From assembly GCA_002371345.1 (NCBI GenBank), contig DFHY01000079.1, positions 18,645 to 27,504 of the forward strand: DNA of 8,860 nucleotides, read 5' to 3'. The notes beneath the pieces are model-generated. The model did not search any database and was not told where the DNA came from. It saw only the letters and a program-made list of their open reading frames with translations. Every line of letters starts with the position of its first letter. Positions within the stretch are counted from its first letter, which is position 1. Position numbers and translations under genes: made by a program. Below are positions 1 to 4,551 of this stretch, in pieces. The DNA comes from Lachnospiraceae bacterium UBA3711 (GTDB taxonomy: Bacteria > Bacillota > Clostridia > Lachnospirales > Lachnospiraceae).

Positions 1-9
1 CTCGCTCCT

Positions 10-110
10 GCTGAATGATTTGCTCGCCGGCACAAGCCATCTGCAGCTGAAGAAAGCTTCAGCGTTATCATCAGCTTAGATGGTTGTGCCATTCGCAAAT
101 CATAGCCAGC
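10..110. repeat. Multi-tier imperfect inverted repeat 3' of the permease-cyclase gene
   Basis: Several nested pairings can be read directly. ATGATTTGC at 15-23 pairs with GCAAATCAT at 95-103. GGCACAA/CCATCT at 29-42, with one bulged G, pairs with AGATGG/TTGTGCC at 78-90. Inside these, GCTGAAG at 46-52 pairs with CTTCAGC at 57-63 around a 4-base loop. An outer GCTG/CAGC pair (10-13 with 107-110) is possible. The element ends 16 bases past the stop codon of the minus-strand gene, so it would lie in that gene's 3' untranslated RNA. It has no T-tract, so it is not a classical rho-independent terminator. It could be an RNA fold that protects the 3' end, an unnamed small RNA, or a palindromic repeat element. 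No known RNA family was recognised. Confidence 0.6.
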
Positions 111-125
111 TTCGCTAACTGCGTA

Positions 126-2324
126 TTATCCGCGGGTTCGCGCTCCCATGCTCTTCAGGAGCATTTTCTCCTTGTACATGGCCTTGTCGGCCCGCTCAAA
201 TACGGACCGCAGTCTGGTATCCTGCTCTTTCATGTATTCCGCCAGTCCCGCAGAGATCACCGCGTCATGGGCGGATATGTTCTGCATAGATCTGTCGTGC
301 AGCTCCTGAAGTATCTGATGTCTTGCCTCATAATCCCTGCCTGAGAGGAATACGACGAATTCATCTCCGCCATTGCGGTAGACCGGGCTGTGGTCGAACA
401 GATCACAGATTATTCTGCTGGCTTTGCGGATCCACTCATCGCCGGTCTGGTGGCCGTATGTGTCATTGATATACTTCAGCCCGTTCAGGTCGCAGATGAC
501 GATACCGAACGGATCGGCATCTCCGGCCTGTATCTGCTCATCCTTCTCTTTTTCAAGCTCTGCAAAGGCAGCCCGGTTCTTTACGCCTGTAAGCGGATCC
601 CGGTGGACCATCTGCTTGACCTGCCCCAGCTGCAGTTCACTGATCGCCGCTCTTTTGTTTATACTACGGAATATGCCTATGAGTACGGCCAGGGAGAGAG
701 CCAGCATGACTACAACGATGCTTACACTGCGTGATGCGGACTGGCGGATAATATCCATCTGCCTGCTGACTACTCCGGTCTGTACTTCGGCGAGGCCTGC
801 GTCAACATAGTATTTCTCAACGTAATTCAGGCTGGTTTCGGTTGCGCCGGTGATTGTCTGAAACAGCCAGACGAGAGCGACGAACACGATCAGAGAAAAC
901 AGTGACAGCCATACTACTATCGATCTTCCGAACTTCCCTGTACGGTCTTTCTGCAGAAGAATAAAGAAGTATATAAATCCGACTATTGACCAGATCACGA
1001 ACATGAAATAGGACTCCCGTTCCATGGAGCCCTGCGTGAACAGGTTCGGAATCAGGAGATACAGACCGTTCGCGATCATGAGAATCATGCCGGCGATACC
1101 GGCAGCCCTGGCTCCTTTATCGCGCCGTTCATACGCGCGTTTCATTGCTGATGCGGACACTAGCCCGTATATCAGTGTAGCCCCGAAGGTCGTGACGTCA
1201 ACTATCCAGCTGATAGCTGTGCGCCCAAGGAAAGGAAAAACAAGGGAAGTGCATGCGATCAGCATTATTGCCCTGCCGGGAGCTGAATGTCTGTTCAGCC
1301 TGGAAAACTGCTCAGGGAGTATGTGGTCTCTTCCAAGTGCGCAGAACAGGCGGCTCACTGCCGTGATGTTTCCGATGAGGCTCGTCATAATGAGAGAGAA
1401 GAGGGTAAGCATGAGAATACCTACACCTGCGCTTCCCATATAATGATCTGCCGCGTAGAATGCAGGAAGTGCCTTGAGCCCGTTCAGATTATCGAGATCC
1501 TGGATATACTCATACCAGCTAGAGTATTCGGGCGGATATGCTGTTGCTGAGAGAAGCGTGACAAAAACGTAGAGCAGTGTGGTGGAAACAACCGAGATAA
1601 CAAGGATCCGGAAGAACTTCGTCCTTGGAAAGGAAGCTTCCTCAGATGAATGTGAGATATTCTCAAAGCCTATGAATGCCCATGGAGAAATGACCGCTAC
1701 GCGGGCAATCTGCGAGAGCCTGTTGTGATCCGGCACATACCCGGGAGAAAACGCCGGGCCGTGTTTGAAGATGGCGGCCGCAAAGCAGATTATGATTCCG
1801 GCGGTAAAGAACAGGGCCATAACGATCATGGCTTTTGCAAGAAGATTCTTCTGTGTGGCGCACAGCACGGCGATTACTATGATGACAAATACGGACAGAA
1901 GTGCTTCTCCGAGATATACGTCGTATCCGAACAGCTTATACAGTCTTCCGAACTGAAACACATCTCCTATGAAATAACGCGAAAACAGCGGGACAGACGT
2001 GGCGTTCGCCCACAGTATCGCAAGGTATGTCAGGGCGAGAAACCAGGCTGTCAGGAAACCGTAATCAGATCCGAATACCATCTTGCTGAAGGTATAGGCG
2101 CCTCCGGCATCAGGATAGATATTCATCATGTAAGTATAGTTGAAGCTGATGATAAGCATGACAACGCCGCCGGCCAGGGTGCCGAACATGCTGCCCATGG
2201 GACCCGCCTTTGCCAGATAAGTATTGCTGGTGACGACGAGGGAGCCCCAGCCGATGCTGGTTCCGATGGAAAAAGCCCATGCGGACAATGGTGTCAGATT
2301 TCTGGAAAAATGCTTGCTGCTCAT
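126..2324 (-). CDS. APC-type amino acid permease fused to a GGDEF diguanylate cyclase domain
   Basis: This 732-residue membrane protein has two parts. Residues about 10-457 form an amino acid/polyamine/organocation (APC) permease-like unit of about 12 helices, with the family's glycine-rich first helix (GTSIGWGS, 21-28). Two further helices (about 467-489 and 534-553) enclose a predicted outside loop of about 44 residues. The cytoplasmic C-terminus is a full GGDEF domain: DPLTG at 576-580, metal-site D612, substrate-site N620 and D629, and an intact GGDEF at 652-656. It is therefore predicted to make cyclic di-GMP from two GTP. The inhibitory RxxD site is absent; residues 643-646 read FDHS. 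The start fits the beginning of helix 1, but there is no clear ribosome site before it. The permease part may transport, sense a solute, or both; the substrate is unknown. Domain calls are firm, coupling is inference. Confidence 0.9.
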   Translation of the reverse strand: MSSKHFSRNLTPLSAWAFSIGTSIGWGSLVVTSNTYLAKAGPMGSMFGTLAGGVVMLIISFNYTYMMNIYPDAGGAYTFSKMVFGSDYGFLTAWFLALTYLAILWANATSVPLFSRYFIGDVFQFGRLYKLFGYDVYLGEALLSVFVIIVIAVLCATQKNLLAKAMIVMALFFTAGIIICFAAAIFKHGPAFSPGYVPDHNRLSQIARVAVISPWAFIGFENISHSSEEASFPRTKFFRILVISVVSTTLLYVFVTLLSATAYPPEYSSWYEYIQDLDNLNGLKALPAFYAADHYMGSAGVGILMLTLFSLIMTSLIGNITAVSRLFCALGRDHILPEQFSRLNRHSAPGRAIMLIACTSLVFPFLGRTAISWIVDVTTFGATLIYGLVSASAMKRAYERRDKGARAAGIAGMILMIANGLYLLIPNLFTQGSMERESYFMFVIWSIVGFIYFFILLQKDRTGKFGRSIVVWLSLFSLIVFVALVWLFQTITGATETSLNYVEKYYVDAGLAEVQTGVVSRQMDIIRQSASRSVSIVVVMLALSLAVLIGIFRSINKRAAISELQLGQVKQMVHRDPLTGVKNRAAFAELEKEKDEQIQAGDADPFGIVICDLNGLKYINDTYGHQTGDEWIRKASRIICDLFDHSPVYRNGGDEFVVFLSGRDYEARHQILQELHDRSMQNISAHDAVISAGLAEYMKEQDTRLRSVFERADKAMYKEKMLLKSMGARTRG

Positions 2325-2346
2325 ATAGATAAAACCCGGTTGGATA

Positions 2347-2375
2347 TTTATGCTTTTTCAGGACACAGTTGATAA
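2347..2375 (-). promoter_or_regulatory. Weak candidate promoter for the permease-cyclase gene
   Basis: On the minus strand TTATCA (plus positions 2370-2375) and CATAAA (2347-2352) are separated by 17 bases; each matches 4 of 6 consensus bases. Transcription would start near 2340, giving a leader of roughly 16 bases, which fits the lack of a good ribosome site before the ATG at 2324. The -35-like box lies inside the first 77-bp tandem repeat, so the repeat may supply part of the promoter. The matches are modest. Confidence 0.3.
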
Positions 2376-2556
2376 AGCCTGCAGGACAGTCCAACCTGCC
2401 GCTCACACTTCAGGCAGAGATAATGTCTTTATTCTGGGATCTCTGTTGATAAAGCCTGCGGGACAGTCCAGCCTGCCGCTCACACTTCAGGCTGAGATAA
2501 TGTCTTTATTCTGGGATCTCTGTTGATAAAGCCTGCGGGACAGCCAAGTCTGCCGC
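2368..2556. repeat. 77-bp tandem repeat, two full copies and a truncated third
   Basis: Copy 1 is 2368-2444 and copy 2 is 2445-2521, each starting GTTGATAAAGCCTGC; they differ at three bases. A third copy begins at 2522, is identical to copy 2 for its first 22 bases, and then diverges into a palindrome, with similarity fading near 2556. Copy 2 contains a perfect inverted pair, CAGCCTG (2469-2475) and CAGGCTG (2488-2494). Copy 1 contains CAGAGAT and ATCTCTG arms instead. The array sits directly upstream of the minus-strand permease-cyclase gene and overlaps its putative -35 box. It may have arisen by recent duplication, given the near-identity. Confidence 0.95.
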
Positions 2557-2572
2557 AGGCAGACTTGGCTGT
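2540..2572. repeat. Perfect palindrome with 15-bp arms and 3-base loop
   Basis: The left arm (2540-2554, ACAGCCAAGTCTGCC) is exactly complementary to the right arm (2558-2572) around GCA. It begins where the third 77-bp repeat copy breaks off. There is no T-run on either side, so a rho-independent terminator is unlikely. A strong cruciform or RNA hairpin is expected. The following stretch, 2573-2746, holds only a minor inverted pair (GCCTG/CAGGC at 2619-2632) and no gene that could be supported. Confidence 0.9.
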
Positions 2573-2746
2573 GCGCATACCCGGCTGCCTCGTGTTCCAC
2601 AGGGATTATCGAAGGTGAGCCTGGACACAGGCAATACCCGCAAGGGCACTCCCCCCGGAACCGGATATTCATATACAGTGTAGAAGTATGACCTGAAATT
2701 GGCAAGCTATTCTTTTTTGGAATTCGTGAAAATCTGAGGGAATGTG

Positions 2747-2828
2747 TACAGTTCACTGCCCTGCCGCCGGCACACTCCCGCAAGGGTTCATCAGCGGGAG
2801 TGCGCCGGCGGCAGGGCGGTAAACTGTA
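2747..2828. repeat. Long GC-rich hairpin, 35-bp arms with 12-base loop
   Basis: The left arm (2747-2781) and right arm (2794-2828) are complementary over 35 positions. The only exceptions are two mismatches (C2754 with A2821, and one A-C opposition at 2772/2803) and one G-T pair (2757/2818). The core arms begin CTGCCGCCGGC and end in its complement. The loop is 2782-2793. The outermost TACAGTT/AACTGTA ends are AT-richer. The hairpin lies about 70 bases upstream of the promoter of the next gene and about 420 bases upstream of the divergent permease gene. It lacks a T-tract. It may be a short palindromic repeat element, a transcription barrier between divergent units, or a very small transposon-derived relic. 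Confidence 0.92.
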
Positions 2829-2897
2829 ACAGGGAGATACTTCATAAACGCTTAATAAAACCGCAATCGGAATTATCTGTTTTTTGAACCTGATCCC

Positions 2898-2906
2898 TGA
2901 TACAAT
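2898..2906 (+). promoter_or_regulatory. Extended -10 promoter of the secreted-protein gene
   Basis: TGATACAAT provides an extended -10 (TG, one base, TACAAT). No good -35 box lies at the usual distance, as is typical for extended -10 promoters. Transcription would start near 2913, leaving a leader of about 40 bases before the ATG at 2954. An 8-base direct repeat, CTTTGTCA, occurs at 2909-2916 and 2928-2935, overlapping the predicted start, and could be an operator. Confidence 0.6.
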
Positions 2907-2940
2907 CTCTTTGTCACCCAAACTTAACTTTGTCAAAGAG

Positions 2941-2946
2941 AAGGAG
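2941..2946 (+). promoter_or_regulatory. Ribosome binding site fixing the start at 2954
   Basis: AAGGAG lies 7 bases before the ATG at 2954. The in-frame upstream TTG at 2930 would place this ribosome site inside the coding sequence and would add a charged stretch (SKRRRLN) before the signal peptide, so it was rejected as the start. Confidence 0.9.
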
Positions 2947-2953
2947 ACTCAAT

Positions 2954-4141
2954 ATGAAAAAACTGATTACAGCTATTGCAATGTCAGTTGTTATGACAGC
3001 GGGAATGATGACGCCGGTTATGGCAGGAGAGGCAGCGGCACAGACAGAGGAAGACGGGCAGAATCCGGTTATGAACTATATCGGCACATATGGCAAGGAC
3101 AGGTGTACGATTGAAGTTACTGCTGACGGAAGCGAAGACGCATCCGTCCTGGTTACGTGGTCTTCCAGCGCATGGGAGCACAATGAGTGGCAGATGAGCG
3201 GTCCTTTTGACTATGAGACAAGGACCATCACCTATGAGAACGCGACTGAGAAGACCGTCACGTTCAATGATGACGGTGAGCTTGAAGACGAGAAGGTAAT
3301 ATATGAGAACGGCAAGGGGAGTTTTACATTTGATGATAACGAGGAAGGCACTGTTCTGACCTGGAATGACGAGGAGGAGCATGTCGCGGATGATATGGAG
3401 TTTACGAACTATCTTCCGGGCGTTGACGTGCAGGATAACTTAATGGCCTTTGAGTCATCCACGAGCCTTGAGGACGGCATTCTGACAGTGAGTATCAGTC
3501 CTGAGGCCGCAGGCGGCGGATTCTACTGGAGTTATGTTGACGAGGGAGACGGAAAGAAGGTTGAGCTCGTCACGGATACGACGGATGAGGAAGGATACGC
3601 GTATGTCGGCAGCTTCCGCGGTATAGAAGACGGCGACGATGTCATCCGTCTGGTATTCGGAAACGGTGTCTATGTGCAGCAGTACAGGGATTTCAATGTC
3701 ACCGTCAAGGATGGAGAGATAACCGAGTGCACCGGAGGTTCAGCATTTTTGCCGACGCTGTCGGATGATCTGGCCGATGTGCTTGAGGGCACATGGACTG
3801 AAGCGGATGGAAACCGCTCCATGAATATAGAGCTTAATGCTGTCGACGGATTTGACGTCACTGTTTCAGACGGCAGCGGAAAAGACGGTAAGACTGAACT
3901 GTATGCTTTCACCGCATATTACGACGCGATAGCGGAGGGACTTATTTACCGTGACGGAACCACTGTTGAAGCTGAGATTACCGCCGGGGATGAGACAGAG
4001 GCTGAGGTATTTGAGAAGACCGGAGACGGAAGCGGTATTATTATGATCGGTACCATGGAAGACAATGATGATGAGATAGAGCTTCACTGGCAGGATGCAT
4101 CCTCTGATGAGGGCCTGATCGGTTTTGTGAAGGAAGCATAA
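2954..4141 (+). CDS. Secreted acidic beta-rich protein of unknown function
   Basis: The product has 395 residues. A signal peptide is clear: charged KK, a hydrophobic stretch, and a type I cleavage site after PVMA (residue 24). No lipobox cysteine is present, so release or loose wall association is expected. The mature chain is rich in Asp and Glu and appears beta-rich. Three regions can be proposed: about 42-151, about 158-260 and about 277-392. The first and third both open with a GT(Y/W) strand (GTY at 44-46, GTW at 279-281) followed by alternating beta-strand patterns, which suggests an internal duplication of a lipocalin- or calycin-like barrel. The middle region ends in an FNVTV strand and may be Ig-like. 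The fold ideas are weak inference. It is monocistronic, between its own promoter and terminator. No function is assigned. Confidence 0.88.
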   Translation: MKKLITAIAMSVVMTAGMMTPVMAGEAAAQTEEDGQNPVMNYIGTYGKDRCTIEVTADGSEDASVLVTWSSSAWEHNEWQMSGPFDYETRTITYENATEKTVTFNDDGELEDEKVIYENGKGSFTFDDNEEGTVLTWNDEEEHVADDMEFTNYLPGVDVQDNLMAFESSTSLEDGILTVSISPEAAGGGFYWSYVDEGDGKKVELVTDTTDEEGYAYVGSFRGIEDGDDVIRLVFGNGVYVQQYRDFNVTVKDGEITECTGGSAFLPTLSDDLADVLEGTWTEADGNRSMNIELNAVDGFDVTVSDGSGKDGKTELYAFTAYYDAIAEGLIYRDGTTVEAEITAGDETEAEVFEKTGDGSGIIMIGTMEDNDDEIELHWQDASSDEGLIGFVKEA

Positions 4142-4174
4142 CGCCATAACTTCGTCATAAGAGGCCAGGACGGT

Positions 4175-4214
4175 AAAAAGGGGCAATCACATCAATGTGA
4201 TATGCTCCTTTTTT
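4175..4214 (+). terminator. Rho-independent terminator of the secreted-protein gene
   Basis: AAAAAGGGGCA (4175-4185) pairs with TGCTCCTTTTT (4203-4213), with one G-T pair. The inner ATCACAT/ATGTGAT arms extend the stem past a single bulged A. The T-run spans 4209-4214. The A-run on the left arm means it could also work from the other side. It starts 34 bases after the stop codon at 4139-4141. Confidence 0.9.
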
Positions 4215-4246
4215 AAACTATTCAGCACCTCTGACCGCCTACAACG

Positions 4247-4265
4247 AAGAACACGAAGTGTTCTT
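4247..4265. repeat. Perfect 8-bp hairpin with GAA triloop
   Basis: AAGAACAC and GTGTTCTT flank a GAA loop. C(GAA)G loops are known to form unusually stable small hairpins in DNA and RNA. There is no T-run, so this is more likely an operator palindrome or RNA hairpin than a terminator. Confidence 0.7.
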
Positions 4266-4518
4266 AGCAATGGGGATACTGGACAGATACTTTTTTCTTT
4301 GAATGCATGGGTCTATGACGCGTGAGGATTTCCTGATAAAATGAGGATGGCGAAGACATTCGAATCGGCGAAGCGATCCGAACATCATAAAATGTGATAA
4401 ACTGATGACTACAGCACGAAGCGCGAAACATATATTCCACCTGGCGAGTTTACGGGCCTTAGTGGAATAGCGTACAAACGTAATCCGTAATCGGCTTTTG
4501 GCAGGTTAATCGCTGCAC

Positions 4519-4543
4519 TATGCTCATGACAGCATAAAGGAGG
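4519..4543 (+). promoter_or_regulatory. Hairpin abutting a strong ribosome binding site
   Basis: TATGCT (4519-4524) and AGCATA (4531-4536) form a small stem. Its last base is the first base of AAAGGAGG (4536-4543), which lies 8 bases before the ATG at 4552. The near-consensus ribosome site fixes the start of the dehydrogenase gene. The stem could stack against or partly mask the site and so tune translation. Confidence 0.65.
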
Positions 4544-4551
4544 CTTGAGAT

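Larger units (their letters stand above)
4215..4551 (+). other. Non-coding leader region before the xanthine dehydrogenase-like gene
   Basis: This 337-bp stretch has no gene that could be supported; only peptides of about 20 codons or fewer are open here. It holds hairpins at 4247-4265 (AAGAACAC/GTGTTCTT, loop GAA), 4359-4382 (one mismatch per 9-bp arm), 4433-4469 (TATTCCAC/GTGGAATA with a 21-base loop) and 4519-4536. The pentamer CGAAG occurs five times between 4245 and 4421. CGTAATC is repeated in tandem at 4480-4493. TATATT at 4431-4436 could be a -10 box, but no convincing -35 was found. The density of structure suggests a long regulatory leader or an unnamed RNA. It did not match the purine or molybdenum-cofactor riboswitch patterns I could recall. 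Confidence 0.5.

Noticed and set aside
1725..2372. 215-codon plus-strand frame opposite the permease
   Set aside because: It is a shadow of the permease reading frame, highly charged and without motifs.
2368..2556. CRISPR array
   Set aside because: The repeats are contiguous 77-bp tandem units without spacers, and no cas genes are present.
2487..2936. 149-codon minus-strand frame in the divergent intergenic region
   Set aside because: It reads through the 35-bp-arm hairpin, the palindrome and part of the tandem repeat, and crosses the promoter of the next gene. Composition is unlike a real protein.
4433..4469. Purine riboswitch core
   Set aside because: GGCGAGTTTACGGG is superficially like part of the purine aptamer, but the three-way junction and loop-loop signatures could not be found.
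4312..4470. Chain of very short overlapping open frames before the dehydrogenase
   Set aside because: Peptides of about 9-21 residues in changing frames without ribosome sites; no similarity to a known leader peptide or a decayed gene was seen.
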